Assembly (NCBI RefSeq): GCF_900172335.1
Contig: NZ_FWFX01000018.1
Location: 1 to 64,000 of the forward strand
Source: Roseovarius albus
GTDB taxonomy: Bacteria > Pseudomonadota > Alphaproteobacteria > Rhodobacterales > Rhodobacteraceae
DNA: 64,000 bases
Direction of reading: 5' to 3'
Below the pieces are notes generated by a model. That model was not told the origin of the DNA. It made no database searches and worked only from the letters and a program-made list of their open reading frames with translations. Shown here one piece after another: positions 55,228 through 63,240 of this stretch (the stretch's first letter is position 1; each line of letters begins with the position of its first letter). The position numbers and the translations under genes are program-made.

Positions 55228-55719
55228 TTACTCGGCCGATCCGGTTACAAATCGCATGTGAAACTTGGTGCTGTCTTCAGCGACCTTATGAAACCCCAGC
55301 CGCCGGTAGAGCTCGATGGCAGAATTGCCTTTGACCAGTGAAAGGCTGACGTTTTTGTTCTCTCTGGCTGCCTCAGCGATCGTGTCGTTGATTAACACCG
55401 TGCCAATCCCTTGGCCACGCGCCTCTTCCAAAAGGTGCAGTTGATCAAGACAATACTCCTGATCCGTATGAGAGATCTGTATCCACCCCACATCGGTGCC
55501 ATTGCGGGTGACTATCCTGATCTCTTCGGGAATGAAATAACCCCGGAACGCTGTTTCAATCTCGTCTTCGTTCCACGCATCCAGCGCCATCAACAAAGGT
55601 TTCATGGATTTCAGGTAAAGATGCCGCGCGAATAGAAAGTCTGCCTCTGTCCCGGGCCGCAGCGCAAATTTGGGCTCCCCGCCACCTGTGCTGGTCGAGG
55701 CCCCCACCGAGGCGATCAC
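55228..55719 (-). CDS. GNAT-family N-acetyltransferase
   Basis: 163 residues from GTG. The acetyl-CoA binding loop is LLEEARGQGIGTVLINDTIA (Q/RxxGxG/A motif) and the C-terminal VKGNSAIELYRRLGF is typical of the family. Its start overlaps the stop of the cyclase-TPR gene (GTGA), so the two are coupled on the minus strand. It converges on the repeat protein with a 24-nt gap; lysines in the YSGGKA repeats would be conceivable substrates but operon structure ties it to the cyclase instead. Confidence 0.82.
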   Translation of the reverse strand: MIASVGASTSTGGGEPKFALRPGTEADFLFARHLYLKSMKPLLMALDAWNEDEIETAFRGYFIPEEIRIVTRNGTDVGWIQISHTDQEYCLDQLHLLEEARGQGIGTVLINDTIAEAARENKNVSLSLVKGNSAIELYRRLGFHKVAEDSTKFHMRFVTGSAE

Positions 55720-57482
55720 CTGAGCCCCGCCTTCTTCAACCCCTCAATCAACCGTTCACGAGGCTCAGGGTTGCGGTCAGGTGGGACGTTTTCCCAGTGT
55801 TTGAGAGTAAATTCCGGGTGTGTTTCCAGGATCTGTTTCGCATGTCGTTGAGCTTCGTCCATGCGCCCCAACAAAGCGTTACTGGCCGTCAGCATCCGAT
55901 AGGCTTCGGTCTTGTCGTGCATCTGAGTAAGCGTGCGGATCGCCTCTTCGTAATCGCTAATGTCGAAATGTGCTTCGCCGAGGTGCCACAGGTACCAGTC
56001 TGGGTAAAATGGATTGAGCCGCATGGCCTGCTCGATCAAGTCCACCGCCCGTTCGGGGTCTCCGTAGACACTCGCCGAATGGCCCATTTCAGCCAGAATA
56101 TCAGCGTCGTTAGGATTGAGTTTAATAGCGCGTTCGTAGGCAGCGAGAGATTCATCATGTCGGCGCTTATAGAGGCAGGCGTTCCCCAGGGCCGCGTGAC
56201 CGCGCGCATCGTCTGGGTCCAAGTGCAAAGCCATCTCTGCCTTGCTGATGGCATCATCAAGCGCCTCTTCAGGGTGGTCGGCCCAGTCAAAGCGCCAAGC
56301 GTCGTTGGAGGTCCGCGAGATGCTAGCGTATGGCACTGCGTAATCAGGATCAATCGTAGAAGCTTGCTCGAACAATCGGCGCGCGTGTAGGTTCAATTCC
56401 CGACGCGGCTGTTTATAGACTTCACGGCCGCGTAGAATGAGGCCATAGGCCTGCAGATCAGCAGGCGCAGTCCGCTGCTGCCTTTGGCTTTCGGCCTTGT
56501 CGATCTTTACCGAAAGACAGGAGGCAATGACTGCGGTGATTTCATCTTGGAACGAAAATACATCCTGAATACTGCCGTTGAATGTCTCTGCCCACACGGC
56601 CCGTCCGGACGCAGCCTCGATAAGCTGGACCCCAACACGGAGTTGGTCACCTGCGCGCTGAAATCCACCGGTTGTGAGATAGCGAACTCCCAGCTTCCTG
56701 CCTATCTCGTCCGCCGGCGTTTGTTGGTTTTCAAACAAGCTCGAAGATTGCTGCGCGATCACGTGCAGATTGTTGAAGCGTGTTAGGTTTGAAATGATAT
56801 CGCCCGTCACGCCGTTGCAAAGGTGCACATTCTGAAGCTCACCGGACAAGTTGTCGAGCGGCATAACGGCGATGGAATTGTCTGGGATATCCTGTCGGGG
56901 TTGGGCACGTTCTACAATCGAGGGCGCATCAACGCTTGACCGCGCTGGCAGTTTGCCGGGCTCTATCTCGAAAACTTCAATCGGCTCTTCGATGTTTTTA
57001 AGTTTAGGTGTGCCCATTGATGTGAGCGGTATATTGGCGGTGTTGCGCGCCACTTGTGAAACCGCCTTTGTCACGCATATCCCGCCTGGTTTTGCGAGGG
57101 TCTGAAGTCTGGCGGCGACGTTTATCGCATGCCCGTGAAGACCGAAATGGCCTTCCCGCACCTCGCCAACATTGATGCCTATTCGAAACGAAATTGGATC
57201 AGAGTCGGAATTCCAAACGGCATCGTTCACGAACTCCTGTTGCATCGCAACCGCGAAATTGACGCAGTTCGAGACATTGTCAAAAAGCGCTACAACTCCA
57301 TCTCCGGCTATGCTTTTTATGGAGCCACCATAGTCCGCAGTTAGTTGCCGGATCAGGCTTATGGCTTGTGATACCCGGTTTGAAGTCTCTGCCTCATTGC
57401 GGCTCATGAGCTTGGAATAGCTGTAGATATCCGCAAAAAGCACAGCGGTCAGGCTGTAATGTGTAACTCCAGTGGACTCCAA
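55716..57482 (-). CDS. Cyclase-homology domain protein with TolB/FlgO-like and TPR regions
   Basis: 588 residues from TTG with AGAGG upstream. N-terminal class III cyclase domain (about 10-180) keeps both metal Asp residues (D18 in FADIYSY, D61 in AGDGVVALF) but has Ser at the purine-selecting lysine position and GLHGHAINVAARL in place of the usual Asp-containing motif, so catalysis is doubtful. Then IAVMPLDNLSG starts a FlgO/TolB-like segment (about 200-330), followed by several TPRs (about 390-560). Common in alphaproteobacteria; function unknown. Confidence 0.8.
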   Translation of the reverse strand: MESTGVTHYSLTAVLFADIYSYSKLMSRNEAETSNRVSQAISLIRQLTADYGGSIKSIAGDGVVALFDNVSNCVNFAVAMQQEFVNDAVWNSDSDPISFRIGINVGEVREGHFGLHGHAINVAARLQTLAKPGGICVTKAVSQVARNTANIPLTSMGTPKLKNIEEPIEVFEIEPGKLPARSSVDAPSIVERAQPRQDIPDNSIAVMPLDNLSGELQNVHLCNGVTGDIISNLTRFNNLHVIAQQSSSLFENQQTPADEIGRKLGVRYLTTGGFQRAGDQLRVGVQLIEAASGRAVWAETFNGSIQDVFSFQDEITAVIASCLSVKIDKAESQRQQRTAPADLQAYGLILRGREVYKQPRRELNLHARRLFEQASTIDPDYAVPYASISRTSNDAWRFDWADHPEEALDDAISKAEMALHLDPDDARGHAALGNACLYKRRHDESLAAYERAIKLNPNDADILAEMGHSASVYGDPERAVDLIEQAMRLNPFYPDWYLWHLGEAHFDISDYEEAIRTLTQMHDKTEAYRMLTASNALLGRMDEAQRHAKQILETHPEFTLKHWENVPPDRNPEPRERLIEGLKKAGLR

Positions 57483-58024
57483 ACGATGTCCTCTTCCATT
57501 TTTGAGCCGAACGCGCGATTGGCAATTTCAACTATCAGTTTCAAGCCTAGATCGTTTCTCAAGAAATCTGAACAACTGATTTTGCCTGCGTGTTTGGCTA
57601 CTAAGGTACACTGTTTGTCGCCCGCGTTGGATGCGACCCTTATAGAGTTTCGCCTTTTACCGCGGATTTAGCATTGGGGTCACCGGACCGATACGCCACT
57701 TTACTAAATACGACGTGGCAAGATTGAGCGTGATCTAAGTTTGCACGTGAGCAAAGCAGCACTAACCTTCTGATGCTGGTATTGAGCTATTGAAATGGAC
57801 GGCCTCTTTAACCGCGCAACGGTCACAGAGATGGAAAATTTCACACTAACGACTTCAGGTAACAGGTTCGAGACCATTCTGACGCAAGGCGGGTATCAGT
57901 TGCAGGTCGGGCAAAGTCTCTGTTCATGAGCCACCTGAGCGCGCCAAAGGTCTTGTGACACGTCTCAAGTCTTGCAGATTTCATACTGTCATGCGTAGGC
58001 TATAGCTTTCCGATTGGTCACGAG
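57483..58024. other. Gene-free stretch, 542 nt
   Basis: Lies between the divergent cyclase-TPR gene and the DUF3095 gene and must hold both promoters. Short open frames here have no recognisable homology or ribosome sites. Confidence 0.5.
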
Positions 58025-59239
58025 ATGGGTTGCCTTGTAATGACAGACCAGCCGTCGAATTTGAATTTTTATTCGGACCTGAAAGCCTTCAAGGAATTCA
58101 GTGAGATTGATAATCCAAGTCATTTCCATGCGCTGCCGGACGATTGGGTTTTGCTTGTTTCTGACGTCGTCAATTCCACAAGTGCAATCGAAAATGGCAA
58201 ATACAAAAGCGTCAATATGGTCGGAGCGGCGTCGATCACGGCAGTCATCAATATCGCGGGAGACGTGAAACTGCCCTTTGCCTTTGGCGGAGATGGCGGA
58301 CTGATCGCTGTACCGCCAGACCTGCTGCAATCGGCCAGCCGCGAGATGACGCGATTGCAAGCTGCATCGGTCGGCCTCTTCGACCTTTCGTTGCGGGCGG
58401 CTGCAATTCCCGTCGCCGCTCTTCGAGATGCAGGGGCCGATACGCTTGTCGCCAAATACCAGCTCTCAGCGGGGAACGATCTTGCGATGTTTGCGGGTCA
58501 GGGTGTTACCACCGCCGATCAGTGGCTAAAGTCAGACGAGATTGGGCGAGAATACGCCCTGATTCCGGGTGCCGAAGAAGAATTTCCCAATCTAGAGGGG
58601 CTATCTTGCCGATGGGAGCCCTTAAAGGCGCGCAACGGCACCATGCTAACGACGATAATTGCCTCGTTGAGTAAGCAGGATGACAGTACGACAGGCTTTA
58701 CCGAACCTATCGTGGATATACTTGACGGAGAATTGTCCAACTTTGCGCCTGCGCATGGCGAGACATTGAGATTCCGTTTTCCGCCTACCGGGTTGCCGTT
58801 TGAAATTGCCGCAGCGAGCCGCCACTCGAAATGGCTCGCTCGAACAATTTGGACCCATTTCACCGCTTTCATGCAGTATTTTTGCGAGCGTTTCAGCATA
58901 AAGGTCGGCGACTACGACGGTGCAATTTATCGCGATGAACTTATATCCAACACCGATTACCGTAAATACGACGGCGCTTTACGGATGGTTCTCGATGTCA
59001 GCCGAGAGCAAGCTGATAAGATCGAAGCCTATCTTGAAGGAGAGTTCAGGGCTGGAAGGCTGATTTATGGCACCTGGCGAGCTGACAGTGCTTTGATGAC
59101 ATGTCTCTTGTTCGACCTTTCCGAGAGCCAACACGTGCATTTCATTGATGGCGCGAATGGTGGATACGCGATGGCTGCCAAGGCATTAAAGCGGCGCATA
59201 AATGAGCGTCAGAACGACCAAAGAAGTGCGGTCAGATGA
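58025..59239 (+). CDS. DUF3095 protein, cyclase-fold
   Basis: 404 residues (ATG at 58040 is an alternative start). The N-terminal part, LVSDVVNSTSAIENGKYKSV and FAFGGDGGLIAVPP, carries the Asp and GGDG spacing of class III nucleotide cyclases and identifies DUF3095. The C-terminal half (from about 220) is a separate domain with WRADSALMTCLLFDLSESQH. No product is established for the family. Fourth cyclase-type gene within 16 kb; downstream DNA is an IS remnant. Confidence 0.72.
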   Translation: MGCLVMTDQPSNLNFYSDLKAFKEFSEIDNPSHFHALPDDWVLLVSDVVNSTSAIENGKYKSVNMVGAASITAVINIAGDVKLPFAFGGDGGLIAVPPDLLQSASREMTRLQAASVGLFDLSLRAAAIPVAALRDAGADTLVAKYQLSAGNDLAMFAGQGVTTADQWLKSDEIGREYALIPGAEEEFPNLEGLSCRWEPLKARNGTMLTTIIASLSKQDDSTTGFTEPIVDILDGELSNFAPAHGETLRFRFPPTGLPFEIAAASRHSKWLARTIWTHFTAFMQYFCERFSIKVGDYDGAIYRDELISNTDYRKYDGALRMVLDVSREQADKIEAYLEGEFRAGRLIYGTWRADSALMTCLLFDLSESQHVHFIDGANGGYAMAAKALKRRINERQNDQRSAVR

Positions 59240-59269
59240 ATTCGTACTCATCTCTGATTGGACAACGTT

Positions 59270-59855
59270 TCTACCCTCTATTTCGAGCAAAGTCCGCGCA
59301 TACTGTGAGAGCGGCAGCGCGGCTACGTTTGAAATTGGGTCTGGAGTATAGGCTGCGTTCCCGAAATTAAGAGGTAGTAAACTGAGGCATGAACGTCGGC
59401 GAATTTCCGTAGACTTCGCATACGCCTGAAACGGAACATTGCCCGCTCTCGTCGTCGAAACGGAAGGTGTGAAACTTCCACCCAATTGTTCAACCATCGG
59501 CCCGTCTTCTGCCGCGGGCGATGTGCACCTCCTTCAGTGCAACACCATATGATCTCAGCTTGTCGGTTACGATTTCCTCTGTACGACCATGATTGCGCAT
59601 TGTTTTTCGAAAGAATTTGAGAGCTTCGTTCTTGTCGCGATTCTTGGTCACGGAGATTGCCAGCATCTCACCATCCGGATCCACGGCCCGCCAAAGATCG
59701 CGCCTTTCACCATTAATTTTCACGAAAACCTCGTCCACATTACAGCGCCAATTTCACGACTTCATTATTGCTATCCGTCGCTTATTGATCTCGGCGACGA
59801 AGGTTGAGCCGAACCTGCTCCACCAAAACCGCACAGGAAAAATGAGACCGGTGAT
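59270..59855 (-). mobile_element. Decayed IS6-family insertion sequence, copy B
   Basis: Minus-strand transposase fragments in order: FWWSRFGSTFVAEINKRR, a stop, then MDEVFVKINGERRDLWRAVD, TKNRDKNEALKFF, TDKLRSYGVALKEV, and after a frame break FRFDDESGQCSV-type sequence, then SLYSRPNFKRSRAAALTV. Same family and orientation as copy A at 36.4 kb, about 80% identical where aligned. The N-terminal third is missing. Inactive. Confidence 0.85.
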
Positions 59856-60329
59856 GGTGGCGGAGCCGATATCTGCCAAACAATTCACTCAAAGAATTAC
59901 ATTTAAACAATAAAATTATTCATGTTACTAAACATACCACGGTTCATACCATACACTGATCGTTTTCAGCATCGCATTTTAGAAAGAAGACACGACCGAT
60001 GCCGGTAAAATCATACGGTGGCATGGGCCAATGGTTAATTGCAATGGCGGCGGGAAGATGACATTCACTGCGGATGCGGGCTCTTCTGACATGTCCGGGA
60101 AAGGCAGACCTTCGCGGTGAACGATTCTGCGATTATCAAGGGAGAATATTATCGCTACGCCACCACAATTCATTCAAACTAAAATATACAAACATACAAG
60201 TACAAGTCTTGTCGTAACAACAAACGTACTTTGGCGCTTCATGCCACTTTAGATTAGGCTGGGTGAAAGAAATTTAGATAACAGACTTACAATAGTGATC
60301 CGAGTTTTGAGTAACGTCGTATTCTTGTT
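59856..60329. other. Gene-free stretch, 474 nt, with rpoE promoter at its right end
   Basis: AT-rich sequence after the IS remnant. A 64-codon minus-strand frame (59979-60173) has no recognisable homology and no ribosome site. The last 35 nt contain the RpoE-type promoter described separately. Confidence 0.5.
60296..60324 (+). promoter_or_regulatory. RpoE-type promoter of rpoE-chrR (autoregulation)
   Basis: TGATCC (60296-60301), 18-nt spacer, TATTC (60320-60324). It matches the TGATCC-N18-TA pattern of Rhodobacter RpoE targets and recurs twice at 63.1-63.2 kb. Confidence 0.75.
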
Positions 60330-60962
60330 ATGTTGATGCTCGAACTAGATATTTCCCCAACCAAACAGGCATTGCCTGCAGCGGTCAAGCGAAAGCAAAA
60401 ACGCGTGTCTGAACATAAAATGGAAATTTCTCAGCAAACACGATGGATGTTGGCGGTTCGGGATCGCCGAGATAAGAAGGCGTTTTCAGAGCTTTTTGAT
60501 TTTTATGCCCCGCGTCTAAAGGGGTTTGTGAACCGTTCAGGTGTGTCTTCGCAACAGGCCGAGGAAATAGTGCAAGAAGTGATGCTCACCATCTGGCGGA
60601 AAGCTGAGATGTTTGATCCTCATCGCGCCCAAGTCTCTGCATGGATCTATCAGATCGCTCGCAATCGTCAGATTGATATGATGCGCAAGGAAAACAGACC
60701 CGTTCCTGAAGAGCTCTCAATTGAGCAAAGCGATGAACCTGATGTTGGGCAAGTGGTTGCTTTGGAGCAGGAAACAGAAAAGCTCAGGCAGGCGCTCGAG
60801 AATCTGAATGAAGAACAAAAAACCATGATCGAAAAGGCCTATCTTGGAGAGTTGACCCATCAAGAAATCAGCACCCAAACCGGCTTGCCAATGGGGACAG
60901 TAAAATCGCGTATCCGGCTGGGTCTGGAACGCTTGAGACATGAATTAAAGGGACTTCGGTAA
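60330..60962 (+). CDS. rpoE: ECF sigma factor RpoE (singlet-oxygen response type)
   Basis: 210 residues from ATG 60330; homologues begin near MEISQQTRWMLAVRD, so ATG 60420 (180 residues) is a real alternative, though neither has a Shine-Dalgarno. Region 2 (FSELFDFYAPRLKGFVNRSG, AEEIVQEVMLTIWRKA, SAWIYQIARNRQIDMMRKE) and region 4 (LTHQEISTQTGLPMGTVKSR) are complete. It directs transcription of photooxidative-stress genes and is held inactive by ChrR, whose gene starts at the next base. Its own promoter has the RpoE signature. Confidence 0.93.
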   Translation: MLMLELDISPTKQALPAAVKRKQKRVSEHKMEISQQTRWMLAVRDRRDKKAFSELFDFYAPRLKGFVNRSGVSSQQAEEIVQEVMLTIWRKAEMFDPHRAQVSAWIYQIARNRQIDMMRKENRPVPEELSIEQSDEPDVGQVVALEQETEKLRQALENLNEEQKTMIEKAYLGELTHQEISTQTGLPMGTVKSRIRLGLERLRHELKGLR

Positions 60963-61598
60963 ATGACCGTAATTACCCATCATATCCCCGACCATATATT
61001 GGCCGCGTATGCGGCGGGCAACCTTCCACATGCGTTTGCAATCGTTGTCGCAAGCCATGTGTCACTTTGCGATGAATGCCGGGTAGCGTTGGAGGCGCAT
61101 CAAACTGTGGGCGGTGCCGTAATGGAAGGTGCTGACAGCGTTGCCGTATCTAACGCATTGAAAGATAACCTGTTTGCACAGCTTGATGAACCCTTTACGC
61201 CTCAACCGGTTTTTGAGCGCAAGGGCGTTTACCCTGGCCCTGTTGTCGAGGCCTTGAAGGGAAAGGAACCTCGCTGGAAAAAGCTGGGCATGGGAGTGCG
61301 TCAGGATATTCTTGCAGCGAATGATCAAGGCTCCGTGCGGCTTTTGTACATTCCGCCGGGGCAAGCTGTCCCAGATCATGGCCATAACGGTCTGGAGCTG
61401 ACTTTGGTTTTACAAGGAAGCTTTAGTGATCAGACGGGACGGTTCGGTACGGGTGATGTTGAAGTGGCCACTGAGGATCTTGATCACACTCCGATAGCGG
61501 ATGAAGGCGAACCTTGCATTTGCTTAGCGGCGACAGATGCGCCCTTGCGATTCAATGCGTGGGTCCCAAGATTACTGCAACCGATTTTCAGGATCTAA
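60963..61598 (+). CDS. chrR: Anti-sigma factor ChrR (ZAS domain plus cupin)
   Basis: 211 residues. Zinc-binding anti-sigma motif: H6/H7, H32, C36 and C39 (SHVSLCDEC), matching H6/H31/C35/C38 of Rhodobacter ChrR, which hold RpoE. The C-terminal cupin (about 95-200) has PDHGHNGLELTLVLQG with metal-binding residues that are needed for release of RpoE by singlet oxygen. Starts directly after the rpoE stop codon. Together they form a stress-responsive switch in the cytoplasm. Confidence 0.94.
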   Translation: MTVITHHIPDHILAAYAAGNLPHAFAIVVASHVSLCDECRVALEAHQTVGGAVMEGADSVAVSNALKDNLFAQLDEPFTPQPVFERKGVYPGPVVEALKGKEPRWKKLGMGVRQDILAANDQGSVRLLYIPPGQAVPDHGHNGLELTLVLQGSFSDQTGRFGTGDVEVATEDLDHTPIADEGEPCICLAATDAPLRFNAWVPRLLQPIFRI

Positions 61599-61618
61599 CA
61601 GTGGTGTAGGCTTTTTGT

Positions 61619-62344
61619 TTACTTGCAGCGATATATAATGAGATCCGGCAAGTAACTTAGCACGCGAATAAACCAGGAAAAAGGTGCTGGGAAATCGGTG
61701 CGAAACCGACGTGATTTCATAGCCCTCTGCACATGTTGTGCGGCTCGTTCCGGTGTCATTAGCATCGGCATCTGAAAGCTATTTTTTTCCGTCAAACGCG
61801 TTTCGATGAAACCTGGATTAACAATCCTTACGGTAATACCTGTCCCTTTGAGATCATGGCGCATGGTCTCAGCCAAGCTGATCAGTGCAGCCTTTGAAGG
61901 GCCGTATCCAATTGCCGCTGGCAACCCTCGATAACCGGCAAGAGAACCAATTAAAGTGATATCACCTTTGCCACGCTCCAAGAAACGCGGCAAACATTCA
62001 CCAAGAACATGCAGCGCCCCGGTATAATTGACGTTGCACATTTTTATGGCTGCGTGCGTGTCCCAGTTTGCTGTCGACATTGGCTCATAGGCACCAGCAT
62101 TATATATCAAGCCGTCTATTTCGCCTACGATGCCTGCTGCATCTCGCACGGCTTCGGGGTCTGTCACGTCCACGGGTACAGCGCGTGTGTTTTGTAACTC
62201 TGATGACAATTCCTTCAGTCTTTCCGCATTCCTTGCTGACAAAATAAGGTGTGCTCCAGCGTCACTCAGTTCTTTTGCCAACGCGCGTCCCAGTCCCTCG
62301 CTTGCACCAACAAGCCAATAGGATTTTCCGATGTATTCACTCAC
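61619..62344 (-). CDS. Short-chain dehydrogenase/reductase, RpoE-unit member
   Basis: About 241 residues from a GTG at 62344 that overlaps the DUF1365 stop (GTGA) with CAAGG upstream; an ATG at 62362 is the alternative. NAD(P)-binding VGASEGLGRAL, YNAGAY, catalytic IGSLAG serine and YGPSKAA (Y/K pair) are present. Coupled to the DUF1365 gene and so under the RpoE-type promoter at 63.1 kb. Substrate unknown; the Rhodobacter equivalent sits in an RpoE target operon. Confidence 0.85.
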   Translation of the reverse strand: MSEYIGKSYWLVGASEGLGRALAKELSDAGAHLILSARNAERLKELSSELQNTRAVPVDVTDPEAVRDAAGIVGEIDGLIYNAGAYEPMSTANWDTHAAIKMCNVNYTGALHVLGECLPRFLERGKGDITLIGSLAGYRGLPAAIGYGPSKAALISLAETMRHDLKGTGITVRIVNPGFIETRLTEKNSFQMPMLMTPERAAQHVQRAMKSRRFRTDFPAPFSWFIRVLSYLPDLIIYRCK

Positions 62345-63114
62345 GCCTTGGTGCCTTTGCAATCGTCGCTGTCCGATAGCAACGGTTCTGGTGGGGCGGG
62401 CTTGGGAGTGAAGGGCGCACGCTTAAACCAAAGGATTAATGCCTGCCAGTAGATAAGTGCCACAACCCGTGCTGCACCGAATGGGCGTCGAAGTGCTGAC
62501 CAAAACAGTGATGCATTGGTTGCTGGCCGTCTTAACCCACTAAGGGTGGCAAGCACGCCCTGAGCCCCATCTTCAAACAAGATTCGGATGTCGATAGCGG
62601 TGTCTGAGATGTCAAATTTAAAGAAATATTGTCCTGATACTTTTTGAAAGGGCGAGACATGCATCTGCTTTGAAGCGCTCAAAGTATCGTTTTTCAGTAT
62701 TGGTCGAAAATCGTGATGCGAACAAAAGTAGCAATGCCGGTGTCCAAAAGTGTTGTTGACTTCAGCCACAATCGCACATGGCTGTCCGCCCCGTAGGGCG
62801 ATCCAGAAACTAACCGGATTAAAGTGGAACCATAAGAAGCTGGGTTGTGTCAGTAAAATGAGTGTGGCCCCTTCAACAGGGAAATTGTGTTCTCTCAAAA
62901 CGCCTTTGAACCACTCCACACCTGTACCGTTGCCGCGTGGCCCGCCGTGTTTGTGATCCCAAAGCGACCATAAATTGAATTTGTTGCGCGAAAAAAGCCC
63001 GGGTGTTGTCGAGTTCTCTAAATCACAAATCACAAAATCCACGCCGTAGCGGAACGCGTTTTCCAACGATCCGCGGCGCGCATGATAAGTTTGGCCCTGA
63101 ATATGATCAATCAT
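62341..63114 (-). CDS. DUF1365 protein, candidate furan/branched fatty-acid modification enzyme
   Basis: 257 residues; DUF1365 motifs YHARRGSLENAFRYGVDFVI, LLTQPSFLWFHFNPVSFW and EVNNTFGHRHCYF are clear. In Rhodobacter sphaeroides the homologue beside rpoE-chrR is, to my recollection, part of the pathway that converts unsaturated membrane fatty acids into methylated furan fatty acids under singlet-oxygen stress. Transcribed with an SDR from an RpoE-type promoter; the -10 ends 8 nt before the ATG, so the mRNA would have almost no leader. Confidence 0.82.
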   Translation of the reverse strand: MIDHIQGQTYHARRGSLENAFRYGVDFVICDLENSTTPGLFSRNKFNLWSLWDHKHGGPRGNGTGVEWFKGVLREHNFPVEGATLILLTQPSFLWFHFNPVSFWIALRGGQPCAIVAEVNNTFGHRHCYFCSHHDFRPILKNDTLSASKQMHVSPFQKVSGQYFFKFDISDTAIDIRILFEDGAQGVLATLSGLRRPATNASLFWSALRRPFGAARVVALIYWQALILWFKRAPFTPKPAPPEPLLSDSDDCKGTKA

Positions 63115-63122
63115 AGTGAGTA

Positions 63123-63151
63123 CAATACGTTAGAAATCAACTTTCGGATCA
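63123..63151 (-). promoter_or_regulatory. RpoE-type promoter of DUF1365-SDR
   Basis: Minus strand: TGATCC (63151-63146), 18-nt spacer, TATTG (63127-63123). Back to back with the plus-strand promoter in the same 126-nt gap. Confidence 0.72.
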
Positions 63152-63181
63152 CTCATCTCATTAAAAATTCTAAACTTTTTA

Positions 63182-63210
63182 TGATCCAAATCTCTTTGAG
63201 TGCCGTAACT
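63182..63210 (+). promoter_or_regulatory. RpoE-type promoter of the FAD oxidoreductase gene
   Basis: TGATCC (63182-63187), 18-nt spacer, TAACT (63206-63210), leaving a leader of about 25 nt that includes an ACGAGG ribosome site. Confidence 0.75.
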
Positions 63211-63240
63211 TACTTCGAAGTGTTACAAAACGAGGTTTGT

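Noticed and set aside
55228..55719. GNAT acetyltransferase as a tailoring enzyme of the YcaO system
   Set aside because: It is on the opposite strand and translationally coupled to the cyclase-TPR gene, so operon structure argues against membership, though the repeat lysines keep the idea open.
59979..60173. 64-codon minus-strand frame between the IS remnant and rpoE
   Set aside because: No homology, no ribosome site, and it lies in non-coding-looking AT-rich sequence.
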